64,000 nt of DNA from an uncultured Clostridia bacterium (GCA_934792465.1 CAKVOK010000001.1:51035-115034), one strand, 5' to 3'; shown: positions 16,490 through 25,265, counted from the first letter of the stretch. Notes: a model not told the origin generated them from the letters alone. Numbers and translations are program-made.

Positions 16490-17326
16490 CTATCTGTAAA
16501 TATAAAATCCGTTTCCGACTATCTGCTGAGATTCGGAAAAAATTATAAATGCGTGTTCATCGATTTCAAGCACGCTTTTTTGAAAAGCGGTGATTTCTTT
16601 TGTCTTTATCGCGCATACGAGCATATATTGCTTGGTTTTGGTGTATGCGCCTGTTCCCTCAAGTATAGTAACGCCTCTCGGAGAAGTATTTATCAGCATT
16701 TCGGCAATGTGCGCTCCCTCCGGAGATATTACAAAAGCTATTTTCGAAAGATTCATTTTCCGCATCAGAAAATCTACGGAATATGTAGATATGGCGAGTG
16801 CCATTATACCGTACATGGCAAGCTCGGCATTTTTGAATATCAGAAACGACACAAGTATTATGCAGCCGTCAATGATAAGCAGTAAATTTCCTATAGACAT
16901 ATGCGGGAATTTATATTGTACAATTCTTCCGAGAATATCCGTGCCTCCCGTGCTTGCACCGGACATAAATGCAAGTGCCAGACCCGTACCGTACAAGAGT
17001 CCGCCGAAAATCACGGCGAGAAGCTCATTGTGCGTTACTGCACCGAAATGTGAGAAAATCTCAACAAATATACTCAGCATTGCTGCACCGAACAACGAGT
17101 TTATTACAAGCTCTTTTCCCATAATTACAAGGCATAGGGCAAACAGAAGCAGGTTCAATGCGGCATAGCTTATTCCGACGGGAATATGCATGGTATGATA
17201 AAGAATGGTTGATATACCGGAAACGCCGCCGTTTACAATCTTGTTCGGAAGATAAAAAAGCGACAATCCAATGGCGGTAAGCATATTGCCGAATGCTATC
17301 ACAGAATATTTTTTCAAGTTATGCAC
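16490..17326 (-). CDS. YitT family membrane protein (DUF161/DUF2179)
   Basis: 278 residues. Five or six membrane segments with the family signature IVNGGVSGISTILYH and GASTGGTDILGRIVQ, then a cytoplasmic DUF2179 domain (ISPEGAHIAEMLINTSPRGVT, about 200-278). Function unknown; homologues are abundant in spore-formers. It starts at GTG 17326, which overlaps the last codons of the PAP2 gene, with GGAGA six bases before it. Confidence 0.9.
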   Translation of the reverse strand: MHNLKKYSVIAFGNMLTAIGLSLFYLPNKIVNGGVSGISTILYHTMHIPVGISYAALNLLLFALCLVIMGKELVINSLFGAAMLSIFVEIFSHFGAVTHNELLAVIFGGLLYGTGLALAFMSGASTGGTDILGRIVQYKFPHMSIGNLLLIIDGCIILVSFLIFKNAELAMYGIMALAISTYSVDFLMRKMNLSKIAFVISPEGAHIAEMLINTSPRGVTILEGTGAYTKTKQYMLVCAIKTKEITAFQKSVLEIDEHAFIIFSESQQIVGNGFYIYR

Positions 17327-18158
17327 GGCAATCTCCGCCTTTCTTCAATCTGTTTTTTACAAAAGCGGAAAGCGCAGGCACGAGAAAGGTTATTGTAAAG
17401 CCGACAAATACATAGGAAATGCGTTTTCCGAGAAAGCCGGAGATATATTTCACGGCAAACAGAGCAATCATTCCCATAATATAGCGCCCGATTTTTGCCT
17501 TGCAGCTGCCGGACACATCGAATCGGATAAAGCGTTCTTCAAGCAGCAGACCTGTTATGCAGCCGGCAAATAAAAAAGTTATGCTTGTCAAATCCTTATC
17601 TTTTATAAAAATAAGAATAATTGTATTAATTATAAAAAGAATAATCGCAGCCGCAGTCTTATGCTCTTCGTGGTTGAAAAGAATATTGCTTATAAATATA
17701 ACCGCCGTGCCGAGAATATATCCCACAGCAATATCAAGCGGAGTATGTACCCCGAGATACATTCTCGAAATGCCGGTTAATATTATAAGAAGTATTCCGA
17801 TAATGTAGATAGCTTTTTTGCGTATATTTATCATACCGAGTCCGGCAAAGGTAGTCGAAAGCTGTGCGTGTCCGCTCGGAAACGAATATCCGTAGCCGGT
17901 GGAGGTGTCTATTTGCCGTACCGCCGAATATGTATACGGACGGGGTACGGCAAAAATATTTTTAAGGACGGTATTCAGTGAAAAACTGAATACAAGTGTT
18001 ATCGCAGCGATGATTCCTTTGTTTTTATTCACACACCAGTATATTGCGCAAACAACGGCGATATATACGATTTCGCCCGTCAGCGAAGATATGAACAAAA
18101 ATATATTGTCAAGGAGCGGTGTGGAAAAACTCTGTAAAAATAATAAGAAATCAGTCAT
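17319..18158 (-). CDS. PAP2-family membrane phosphatase
   Basis: 279 residues, about seven to eight membrane segments. The three PAP2 phosphatase motifs are intact: KNIFAVPRP, YSFPSGHAQL and SRMYLGVHTPLDI, giving the catalytic His residues and the Asp. Likely substrates are lipid or prenyl phosphates such as undecaprenyl pyrophosphate. The ATG is two bases after the stop of the transketolase C gene with little ribosome site of its own, so translation is probably coupled. Confidence 0.9.
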   Translation of the reverse strand: MTDFLLFLQSFSTPLLDNIFLFISSLTGEIVYIAVVCAIYWCVNKNKGIIAAITLVFSFSLNTVLKNIFAVPRPYTYSAVRQIDTSTGYGYSFPSGHAQLSTTFAGLGMINIRKKAIYIIGILLIILTGISRMYLGVHTPLDIAVGYILGTAVIFISNILFNHEEHKTAAAIILFIINTIILIFIKDKDLTSITFLFAGCITGLLLEERFIRFDVSGSCKAKIGRYIMGMIALFAVKYISGFLGKRISYVFVGFTITFLVPALSAFVKNRLKKGGDCRA

Positions 18159-18160
18159 TT

Positions 18161-19105
18161 TTATTTTCTTTTCAATACGTCATGCGCTTTTTTTGCAATG
18201 TTTTCGGCTGTAAGACCGTATTCTTCGAGAAGCTTTGCGGGAACACCCGATTTTCCGAATTTATCTTCAATACCCACCATTTCGATAGGCGCAGGCGCGT
18301 TTTTGCAAACAACCTCCGCAACGGCACTTCCGAGACCGCCGATGATGTTATGTTCTTCCGCCGTAACTATAGCACCGGTTTTCTTAATGCTGTCTATTAT
18401 CAGTTCTTTGTCGATAGGCTTGATTGTATGCATATTTACAATCCTTGCGGAAATTCCCTCGGACTGCAAAATTTCATGAGCCTTTAAAGCTTCGGGAACC
18501 ATAAGACCGTTAGCTATTATTGTAACGTCCGTACCGTCTTTTAATACAACGCCTTTTCCCCATTCGAATTTGTATGTTGTTTCATCATTGATTACAGGCA
18601 CAGCAAGACGTCCGAATCTCAGATATACCGGACCGTTGTGCAGGATAGCCGCTTCGACAGCCGCTTCAGCTTCAACGGCATCTGCAGGGCTTATAACCGA
18701 CATGCCGGGAATAGCACGCATTATAGCAATATCTTCGACTGCCTGGTGAGTAGCACCGTCCTCGCCAACGGAAATGCCGGCATGAGTAGCACCTATTTTT
18801 ACATTTAAGTTTGGATAGCAGATTGAGTTTCTGACCTGTTCAAAAGCTCGTCCTGCCGCAAACATTGCAAAAGAGCTTGCAAATACGGTCTTTCCGCACG
18901 CTGCAAGACCTGCCGCCGTGGACATCATGCTCGCCTCCGCAATACCGCAGTTGATAAATCTTTCCGGAAATGTTTTTTTGAATGTATCTGTCTTTGTTGA
19001 TTTTGAAAGGTCGGCGTCAAGAACAACTATATCGTATTTTGCGCCGAATTTTGCGAGAGCTTTTCCGTATGCCTCTCGTGTAGCGATTTTTTTTATTTCA
19101 GCCAT
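18161..19105 (-). CDS. transketolase, C-terminal subunit
   Basis: 314 residues corresponding to the pyrimidine-binding and C-terminal domains of transketolase. KIATREAYGKAL, the FINCGIAEASMMS glutamate motif and GEDGATHQAVEDIA are characteristic. Clostridia often carry transketolase as two genes; the N-terminal half is encoded just upstream. Together they interconvert pentose phosphates using thiamine diphosphate. The ATG at 19105 is preferred to longer starts because CGGAGA precedes it. The ribosome site is the GGAG end of a hairpin element. Confidence 0.93.
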   Translation of the reverse strand: MAEIKKIATREAYGKALAKFGAKYDIVVLDADLSKSTKTDTFKKTFPERFINCGIAEASMMSTAAGLAACGKTVFASSFAMFAAGRAFEQVRNSICYPNLNVKIGATHAGISVGEDGATHQAVEDIAIMRAIPGMSVISPADAVEAEAAVEAAILHNGPVYLRFGRLAVPVINDETTYKFEWGKGVVLKDGTDVTIIANGLMVPEALKAHEILQSEGISARIVNMHTIKPIDKELIIDSIKKTGAIVTAEEHNIIGGLGSAVAEVVCKNAPAPIEMVGIEDKFGKSGVPAKLLEEYGLTAENIAKKAHDVLKRK

Positions 19106-19112
19106 ATGAATA

Positions 19113-19140
19113 ATCTCCGTTCCGCCGCTCTGCACGGCAA
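19113..19140 (-). repeat. hairpin-RBS element, copy 2
   Basis: Minus strand: GCCGTGCAGAGCGGC fold followed by GGAACGGAGA, the ribosome site of the transketolase C gene. Confidence 0.55.
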
Positions 19141-19154
19141 ATTTTGTATTCGGT

Positions 19155-19188
19155 TATACTTATCCGCAGAGTGAAAAGGATAAGTATA
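19155..19188 (-). promoter_or_regulatory. stem-loop between transketolase genes
   Basis: A perfect 11-bp stem (TATACTTATCC/GGATAAGTATA, 12-base loop) immediately after the N-subunit stop. No T-tract; probably mRNA stabilisation or processing. Confidence 0.6.
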
Positions 19189-19196
19189 TGTTTGTA

Positions 19197-20030
19197 TTAT
19201 TTAAAGCTTGCAATTTTTTCGTCAATCTCGTGTATCGCAGCTTCGTATTGTTCCGTGTTCGGAGCGGAACCGTGCCATGCGGCGTTGTTTTCCATGAAAG
19301 ATACGCCTTTTCCCTTTGTGCTTTGAGCGATGATAACAGTAGGCTTGCCTTTGACGGTTTTTGCGGTGTCAACGGCTTCAATGAGCTTTTTAACGTCATG
19401 AGCGTCCGTCACTATAACGTTCCAGCCGAAAGCGGCAAATTTTGCGTCTACCGGAGTGGGGTTCATGACCTTGCGTACATCGCCGTCAATCTGCAAAAGG
19501 TTGAGGTCGACGAATGCAGTCAGATTGTCAAGCTTGTAATGAGCGGCAAACATGGCAGCCTCCCAAACCTGACCCTCTTCGAGTTCGCCGTCGCCGAGAA
19601 CGGTATATACTCTGTAGTCTTTATTATCCAGCTTTGCGGCGAGCGCCATTCCGTTTGCCGCACATATTCCCTGACCGAGTGAGCCTGTTGACATATCAAC
19701 GCCGGGAATATGCTTCATATCGGGGTGACCCTGCAAATAGCTGTCTATTTTTCTGAAAGTTTTTATATCTTCAACCGGGAAATATCCTCTCTCGGCAAGC
19801 GCACCGTAGAGAGCGGGCGCACAATGACCTTTTGAAAGCACGAATCTGTCACGATTCGGGTCTTTCGGATTTTTTGGGTCGATATTCATTTCGTGAAAGT
19901 ATAAAACAGAAAGAATTTCTGCTATTGAAAGTGAGCCGCCGGGGTGACCTGATTGCGCACTGTACACGGCTTCAAGCACGTGGCGGCGGATTTTGTAAGC
20001 GGTAAGCTCTAAAGCTGTTTCTTTGTCCAT
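19197..20030 (-). CDS. transketolase, N-terminal subunit
   Basis: 277 residues, the thiamine-diphosphate-binding half. QSGHPGGSLSIAEIL is the conserved start, and GDGELEEGQVWEAAMFA is the ThDP/Mg motif, followed by the expected Asn in VDLNLLQ. It forms one enzyme with the C-terminal subunit downstream. It is the promoter-proximal gene of the group ending with yitT. Confidence 0.94.
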   Translation of the reverse strand: MDKETALELTAYKIRRHVLEAVYSAQSGHPGGSLSIAEILSVLYFHEMNIDPKNPKDPNRDRFVLSKGHCAPALYGALAERGYFPVEDIKTFRKIDSYLQGHPDMKHIPGVDMSTGSLGQGICAANGMALAAKLDNKDYRVYTVLGDGELEEGQVWEAAMFAAHYKLDNLTAFVDLNLLQIDGDVRKVMNPTPVDAKFAAFGWNVIVTDAHDVKKLIEAVDTAKTVKGKPTVIIAQSTKGKGVSFMENNAAWHGSAPNTEQYEAAIHEIDEKIASFK

Positions 20031-20102
20031 ATTTCTTATCCCTCTTCATGTTTTATTATATTTTTATGCATTATTCAAAATGACGCATTTCAATACCCTT
20101 AT

Positions 20103-20131
20103 ATTATACCATAAATATATTAACATTTCAA
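20103..20131 (-). promoter_or_regulatory. promoter of transketolase operon
   Basis: Minus strand TTGAAA (20126-20131), 17-base spacer, TATAAT (20103-20108), extended -10 TGG. Confidence 0.8.
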
Positions 20132-20180
20132 GCATTTTTTTCTGCACTATTCCAATATTTCGGTAAGAAAATACAATGTT

Positions 20181-20726
20181 TCAGATGACGTCTTTTTCGG
20201 ATATAATGTTTCCGTCCAAATCTTTAAGATACAATTCCCCGTTTTCATAAATTCCGTAGCTTGCTTTTCCGTCTTTCGGAATGGAAACGCTGCCGGGATT
20301 CATTATATAAATATTATTCGATTTATCAAGTACCTTTACATGAGTATGTCCGTATAGGAATATGCTCCCGTCCGCAAGCGGCGGCAGGTTTTCGGGATTG
20401 AAGATATGTCCGTGAGTCATATAGATACATCTGCCGGTTTCGGTCATGACAACGGCATAGTCGGACATACAAGGGAAGTCAAGCACCATGCTGTCGACCT
20501 CCGCTTCACAGTTTCCTCTGACCGCAATTATATCGTTTTTTATCGAATTAAGCAGTTCGATAACCTTTTTCGGTGCATATCCGTCCGGCAAATCATTTCT
20601 CGGTCCGTGATACAGAATATCGCCGAGAATCAAGAGTTTATCAGCCTTTTCCGCCTTGAATCTTTCGCAAATTACCGAGGCGTATTTGTAGCTGCCATGG
20701 ATATCCGAAGCTATAAAGTATTTCAT
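20181..20726 (-). CDS. yfcE: YfcE-type metallophosphodiesterase
   Basis: 181 residues, calcineurin-like phosphoesterase of the YfcE family. Metal ligands are visible in SDIHGS, ILGDILYHGPRN, VRGNCE, THGHIF and GHTHV. E. coli YfcE acts on phosphodiesters such as bis-pNPP; the natural substrate is unknown. PNPGSVS-like MNPGSVSIPKDG completes the fold. The start follows AGGAGTTC. Single gene, separated by a terminator from the AbrB gene upstream. Confidence 0.93.
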   Translation of the reverse strand: MKYFIASDIHGSYKYASVICERFKAEKADKLLILGDILYHGPRNDLPDGYAPKKVIELLNSIKNDIIAVRGNCEAEVDSMVLDFPCMSDYAVVMTETGRCIYMTHGHIFNPENLPPLADGSIFLYGHTHVKVLDKSNNIYIMNPGSVSIPKDGKASYGIYENGELYLKDLDGNIISEKDVI

Positions 20727-20756
20727 AATTTGAACTCCTTTTTTATAAGCAATATT

Positions 20757-20796
20757 AAAAAATCTCTTATCATATTATAAGGATAAGAGATTTTTT
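20757..20796. terminator. bidirectional-looking terminator after abrB-like gene
   Basis: Perfect 15-bp stem AAAAAATCTCTTATC/GATAAGAGATTTTTT with a 10-base loop. It ends the AbrB gene on the minus strand. Confidence 0.88.
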
Positions 20797-20813
20797 GTGT
20801 TATATAATTAAAT

Positions 20814-21218
20814 TTATTTAAGCTTAGCTATTTCCTCAATGCAGCTCATGCAGATGTTCTTTCCTTTGAAACTTCTGACATCTTTGAAATTTCCGCAAAA
20901 AGTACACGCCGGCTCATATTTTTTCAATAAAATAGCACCGTCATCGATGAAAATTTCGAGTGCATCTCTTTCTTCAACAATATTGAGCATTCTGCGAAGC
21001 TCAATCGGAAGCACGACTCTGCCAAGCTGGTCTACACGCCTTACAATGCCTGCGGCGGCAACGTTACCGTCAAATTTCTTGAAAACAATCATTCCGTCCT
21101 CAAGATAAATCTCCATTGAATCGACAACTTCAACTATGTTTAAATTTTTACGTATCTCTTTAGGTACTACGATTCTGCCTAATTGATCAACTCTTCTTAC
21201 TATTCCTGTGGATTTCAT
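20814..21218 (-). CDS. AbrB-family regulator with two SpoVT-AbrB domains and a Cys4 tail
   Basis: 134 residues. It contains two consecutive AbrB-type DNA-binding domains: MKSTGIVRRVDQLGRIVVPKE (residues 1-21) and AGIVRRVDQLGRVVLPIELR (about 55-74). Each is followed by an acidic I/L-E-I-(Y/F) strand and a KK-rich turn. The end is a zinc-ribbon-like tail, CTFCG ... CMSCI. Most clostridial relatives have one AbrB domain plus this tail in about 80-90 residues, so the N-terminal domain looks like a duplication. Likely a transition-state transcription regulator. The ATG at 21218 follows GGAGGTAA; own promoter and terminator. Confidence 0.92.
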   Translation of the reverse strand: MKSTGIVRRVDQLGRIVVPKEIRKNLNIVEVVDSMEIYLEDGMIVFKKFDGNVAAAGIVRRVDQLGRVVLPIELRRMLNIVEERDALEIFIDDGAILLKKYEPACTFCGNFKDVRSFKGKNICMSCIEEIAKLK

Positions 21219-21263
21219 TAAATTACCTCCCAAGTTAAAATAGCAGCAAACTATTACATTATT

Positions 21264-21292
21264 ATTATAACATAATTTTCAAATAACGTCAA
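21264..21292 (-). promoter_or_regulatory. promoter of AbrB-family gene
   Basis: Minus strand TTGACG (21287-21292), 17-base spacer, TATAAT (21264-21269), extended -10 TGT. Confidence 0.82.
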
Positions 21293-21363
21293 TAGTTTTA
21301 TTTGAAACTTTTAACAAAATTTTAGCGAAAATTTTAAAAAAATTAAGGCACATATTCCAAAAA

Positions 21364-22110
21364 TTACATTTTAAAGAGAAAATCTAACATTTTCGGGATA
21401 TATTTGTCCCAGAAATCCCATGTATGCGCACCGTGACTCTCTTCATATTTGTAGCAATCCCAAATCGGTTCGACCGAATTCTTGAAAGCGAGATTATTTT
21501 GGTATAAGAAATCTTCGCAGCCGACAACCTGATATATTGCCGGTTTGCTTTTCCCTGAAGCCGCAAGCTTCTTTGCAAGGTAAATTACATTTTCTTCGCT
21601 TTCCGACAAATCCTTTACATTACCCATTATAAGATAAAGTAAAGCCTTGTTCATAGGAGCGTCGGATTGCGCTATGCTTTCTATATCCAGGCAGCCCGAA
21701 AGCGAAGTTGCCGCACAGAATATATCGGGATTTTTCAATGCGATTTTAACGGCACCGTATCCGCCCATGGAAGCGCCGGCGATGAATGTATCGCTGCGAT
21801 TCGTGCTGAGCGGAAATATTTTTCTTGTGTATTCAATGATTTCGTGAGATATATGTGTGTAATACCGTCCGCCGAATTTCATATCGGTATAAAAGCTGTT
21901 GTCTGCGCTCGGCATAACCACAGCAAGATTATAGTTTTTTACGTATTGCTCTATACAGGTGTTGCGAATCCATGCGCTGTAATCTCCGTACAATCCGTGC
22001 AGGAGATAAAGCGTTTTGAAAGGAGGTTCGCTGTTATCCGGCAGAATAACGTTTACATTAGTATTCTGCATTAAAACCTTTGACCTGAAATTAATCTGTA
22101 TAAATGCCAT
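21364..22110 (-). CDS. esterase D / EstA-like alpha/beta hydrolase
   Basis: 248 residues. LYLLHGLYGDYSAWIRNT holds the oxyanion region, AGASMGGYGA has the nucleophile Ser, GCEDFLYQNN the Asp and ESHGAHTWDFW the His. This is the esterase-D/tributyrin-esterase group, which includes acetyl-ester and feruloyl esterases. No signal peptide, so cytoplasmic. It follows the AI-2E protein by about 32 bases and is the last gene of that group. Exact substrate unknown. Confidence 0.9.
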   Translation of the reverse strand: MAFIQINFRSKVLMQNTNVNVILPDNSEPPFKTLYLLHGLYGDYSAWIRNTCIEQYVKNYNLAVVMPSADNSFYTDMKFGGRYYTHISHEIIEYTRKIFPLSTNRSDTFIAGASMGGYGAVKIALKNPDIFCAATSLSGCLDIESIAQSDAPMNKALLYLIMGNVKDLSESEENVIYLAKKLAASGKSKPAIYQVVGCEDFLYQNNLAFKNSVEPIWDCYKYEESHGAHTWDFWDKYIPKMLDFLFKM

Positions 22111-22142
22111 ATGCCATGTCCTTTCCTGTTATTTTACGTAAA

Positions 22143-23282
22143 TTATTTTTCGGTTGTCTTGTCGTAATGCTTGTTAAAAAATGCTTTGAGTATCGCAAAT
22201 ATCAGAGCAAATGCGGGAACCCCCACAATCATACCCGCAACGCCGAACAGACCGCCGCCGAGTACAATTGAGAAGATAACCCAGAATGCGGATATTCCCG
22301 TGGAGTTGCTTAATATTTTCGGGTTGATGAAGTTTCCGTCAATCTGCTGCAGCACAATCGCCAGTATCAAAAACCAAAGCGATGTAATCGGGGCGGCAAT
22401 GAAAATAAATACGGTGCCTATCACAGAACCCAGGATTGCGCCGAAATACGGTATAATGTTCGTAACACCGAAAACGAAGCTTACAAGTGCTACATAAGGC
22501 ATTTTGAATATCTTCATGCATATCGCACACAAGATACCCATTATGAGGGAATCAAGCAGTTTACCCATGAAAAAGCCCTTAAAAATACCGTTCGCAACAG
22601 TGAAAGTATTTATTATTTTGGTTGCTGTTTTGCGTTTAAAGCATACATAAAGAAGTTTTTTTATCTGCCGCAGAAAAACTTCTTTGTCGCCGAGCATATA
22701 TATTGATATTATAAACCCGAACAAGATGTTGTACAAAAACATGGTAACGTTTTTGACACCGCCCCATATCCCGACTATAGAATCCTTGGAATATGACAAA
22801 ATCTTGTTGCCCATGTTGGCGGCAAAATTCTCAAATTTCATGAACCATTCGTCGGATATGGAAATATTTTTAGCATACTCTTCGAGTTTGGACAGTGCCG
22901 CAGGCGTCCAGACGGTCAGTTTATATGCTATTGAAATAATACTGTCTTTTATCTGCGGAGAAATTACCCATATAAACAGCGCAAGAAATGCAAATGTCAT
23001 CAGATATGTAACCGTAAGTGCCGTTACTCGCCGTATGTGCAGATTTGTTCGCTTTTTAAACAGTTTATCATAAAGCTTTTCACAAAGATTGAGCAGAGGG
23101 TTAAGTATATAGGCAATGCAAAAGGCATATACAAACGGCATAAGAAGCCCGAAAATCTTGCCGACCCAACCCAATATCGATGAAAAGTTTTCTGTAATAA
23201 AATAGAACAGTATACCGGCGGCAACCACAAGAAATGCGTATACCGCTTTGGTAGTATCGTCCTTATTAAAATTGAGTTTCAA
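22143..23282 (-). CDS. AI-2E family transporter
   Basis: 379 residues with about eight membrane segments, matching the AI-2E transporter (PF01594/UPF0118) family. Characteristic parts are GWVGKIFGLLMPFVYAFCIAY near the start, GFIISIYMLGDKE, and VFGVTNIIPYFGAILGSV toward the end. The family contains efflux proteins, sodium/proton antiporters and a claimed AI-2 exporter, so the name should not be read as a function. It starts at TTG 23282 after AAGGAGTG. Confidence 0.92.
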   Translation of the reverse strand: MKLNFNKDDTTKAVYAFLVVAAGILFYFITENFSSILGWVGKIFGLLMPFVYAFCIAYILNPLLNLCEKLYDKLFKKRTNLHIRRVTALTVTYLMTFAFLALFIWVISPQIKDSIISIAYKLTVWTPAALSKLEEYAKNISISDEWFMKFENFAANMGNKILSYSKDSIVGIWGGVKNVTMFLYNILFGFIISIYMLGDKEVFLRQIKKLLYVCFKRKTATKIINTFTVANGIFKGFFMGKLLDSLIMGILCAICMKIFKMPYVALVSFVFGVTNIIPYFGAILGSVIGTVFIFIAAPITSLWFLILAIVLQQIDGNFINPKILSNSTGISAFWVIFSIVLGGGLFGVAGMIVGVPAFALIFAILKAFFNKHYDKTTEK

Positions 23283-23303
23283 TATTCGTCACTCCTTGTC
23301 ATA

Positions 23304-23912
23304 TCAGCAGCACGGAATCAAATCTCCGCCCATGCATTCGCAGCAGCAATCCGCACAAATAAGCGAATTGCAGCAGTTGCAGCATTGCGCCGCATCTGCC
23401 GAAGGGTTTCCTGCACCTCGGTATCCGGAAGCTTGCTGCTGCATACGCATATATGCAGCTTTGTATTCTTCGTTTGTCGGTTCTTTGTTTACGGCTGTTT
23501 TGAAGCTGTAAAAAGCTTCGTTGTACATTCCTTTTCGAAGCGAAACCAGACCGTTCAGATAAAACCATTCGGAGTCTTTCGTCTTATATGACTGCAAACG
23601 CTGAGCTGCGGAATTTATATCTCCGTTGTTTATCAATTCTCTTATTTCTCTGTATTCCGGATTTGTATTTACATATGAATATGTTCCTGCCGAACCCGTA
23701 TTTGCCTGAGAATTGTTTTTTGCCGCCGCACGGCTTTTTATAATCTCGTCATAAGCGTTTTCGATTTCTTTTCTCTTTTTTGCGGCAAGTTCGCTCAAGG
23801 GGCCGTCGGCATATTTATCCTCGCTGTATTTTTCGGCAAGTGCTTTAAATGCGGCATTTATTTCCTCCATTGATGCGTCATGCTTAACTCCTAAAATATT
23901 ATATGCGTCCAT
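23304..23912 (-). CDS. J-domain protein with Cys-rich tail
   Basis: 202 residues. Residues 1-60 form a J-domain-like helix pair (DAYNILGVKHDASMEEINAA), but the usual HPD is replaced by EKYSEDK, so Hsp70 stimulation is doubtful. A TPR-like middle (EWFYLNGLVSLRKGMYNEA) and a tail with many Cys, including CCNCCNSLICAD and CCCECMGGDLIPCC, follow. The ATG at 23912 with GGAGA is preferred over longer starts. The gene follows a DUF5685 gene, a pairing I associate with Clostridia. Function unknown; the tail suggests metal binding or disulfides. Confidence 0.85.
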   Translation of the reverse strand: MDAYNILGVKHDASMEEINAAFKALAEKYSEDKYADGPLSELAAKKRKEIENAYDEIIKSRAAAKNNSQANTGSAGTYSYVNTNPEYREIRELINNGDINSAAQRLQSYKTKDSEWFYLNGLVSLRKGMYNEAFYSFKTAVNKEPTNEEYKAAYMRMQQQASGYRGAGNPSADAAQCCNCCNSLICADCCCECMGGDLIPCC

Positions 23913-23953
23913 AGCAAAAATCTCCATTCCGTCTGCCCGTAAAGGCAAGACTT

Positions 23954-24769
23954 TTATTTTTCTTCGTATTTATTCAATATTCGTTCTGTTGTTGCGTTCA
24001 AATTTAAATATACGACATTGTCGAGCAAATCCTTGTTTCGTGCAAGGTTCAAAAGCTCGTATGCCTTTGCCGCTTCCGAAAGATTGTACCATACCGCCGG
24101 TGCGGCAGCCGCAATATCCTGTTTGGACGCAAAAGGATTAAATGCTCCTCTTTTTATGTCATCGTCGAAATCGTCGATTGCGTCTACGGTGTACAGCCAT
24201 TTGCCTATATTATACCCGAAAATTCTTAACACCTCGGAATTTTCTTTGTTAAAATCGAAAATTTCCTCCATGATTTTTCCGAAAGTATCGGAGGTAAGGT
24301 CGAAATTTTGTACATTGGCTTTTTCGTATTCCGAGAGTCTGTCAAGATTATCTTTTATGACTTTCATCTTGTCGCCGTATTTTTCGGTTATCCTTTTCAT
24401 GTGAGGTGCAAATAAGGGATATGCGGCGATCTTTTTTGAAAATGTTCGGTCGTTAATGTCGTCTTTTATTTTATAATATGATAAAGCCATGCTCATATAG
24501 CTGCAATACTCCAAATCTTTCTGGCGCTTTGCAAAGCTTCTTTTGTGAAGCGGGTGCAGCATACATTTTCCTGTGAAATACTCGCAGCTTTCGCCATTTA
24601 GGGAAGAAAGGAGTATCGCAAGAAATGTAAAATCGTAGCTTAGCGATATTCGGGAAAGATTTCCGAATATTTCTCCCTGTGTTTTGCACAAACCGCAGTA
24701 GAATGCCCGAAATACATTGTAATCTTTAATTTTCAGCTCGTCTTTTAAGACATTAATATATCCGAACAT
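23954..24769 (-). CDS. DUF5685 family protein
   Basis: 271 residues, starting MFGYINVLKDELKIKDYNVF, then FYCGLCKTQGEIFGNLSR, where the CGLC pair is typical of DUF5685. The rest is helical with acidic clusters such as DAIDDFDDDIKRGAFNPF, resembling an isoprenoid-synthase-like helical fold, although this is inference. No signal peptide. GGGAGATAACA precedes the ATG. It is the first gene of a run with the J-domain, AI-2E and esterase genes. Function unknown. Confidence 0.85.
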   Translation of the reverse strand: MFGYINVLKDELKIKDYNVFRAFYCGLCKTQGEIFGNLSRISLSYDFTFLAILLSSLNGESCEYFTGKCMLHPLHKRSFAKRQKDLEYCSYMSMALSYYKIKDDINDRTFSKKIAAYPLFAPHMKRITEKYGDKMKVIKDNLDRLSEYEKANVQNFDLTSDTFGKIMEEIFDFNKENSEVLRIFGYNIGKWLYTVDAIDDFDDDIKRGAFNPFASKQDIAAAAPAVWYNLSEAAKAYELLNLARNKDLLDNVVYLNLNATTERILNKYEEK

Positions 24770-24849
24770 TGTTATCTCCCAAATATCTGAAATCATGCAC
24801 CGTATGTGTGTTTATTCTTGTTCCCGGAACCTTGGTGCTTCGCACAAAA

Positions 24850-25079
24850 ATAACCTTATAAGAAAGGCAAAGTCTTTCGTTATTTAATTGTACATTTTAT
24901 TCTTTCAAGACCGCAAGCGGTCGCAGAAAGCAATGAAAACAACCTATAAAGGAAAGCGTTAGCTTTCCGCTATTTATTTGTATGTTTTATTCTTTCAAGA
25001 CCGCAAGCGGTCGCGGAAAGCAATAAAAATAACCTTATAAGAAAGGCAAAGCCTTTCGTTATTTAATTGTACATTTTTA
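24850..25079. repeat. 2.6 tandem copies of a ~90-bp hairpin repeat
   Basis: The 558-base gap 24770-25327 holds this repeat, then AT-rich DNA and a promoter. Copies start at 24850, 24939 and 25029 (period 89-90); the third is truncated. Each begins (A)TAACCTATAA, then a variable hairpin (GAAAGGC..GCCTTTC, or GGAAAGC..GCTTTCC in copy 2), then TTATTTAATTGTACATTTTA. Full copies add CTTTCAAGACCGCAAGCGGT, containing the perfect palindrome GACCGC-AA-GCGGTC. Hairpin arms change in a compensating way between copies. A diverged inverted copy is at 60701-60797. Confidence 0.85.
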
Positions 25080-25265
25080 TTATACCATAAAGAGTTTTAA
25101 ATTGCAAGATATTTTTAAAAATACTACGATTATACTAAGTATTAAAAAGAATATTCAAACTCCTATCGGCAGATTAAACAAAAAAATCATCATGGTCATA
25201 TTGCATAGTTTTTGATGCGATATTTTGTGAAATTTATAAATATATACAAAAATACAAAAAAAGCA

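Noticed and set aside
24850..25079. CRISPR array
   Set aside because: Period is constant and units are homologous throughout; there are no unique spacers and no cas genes.
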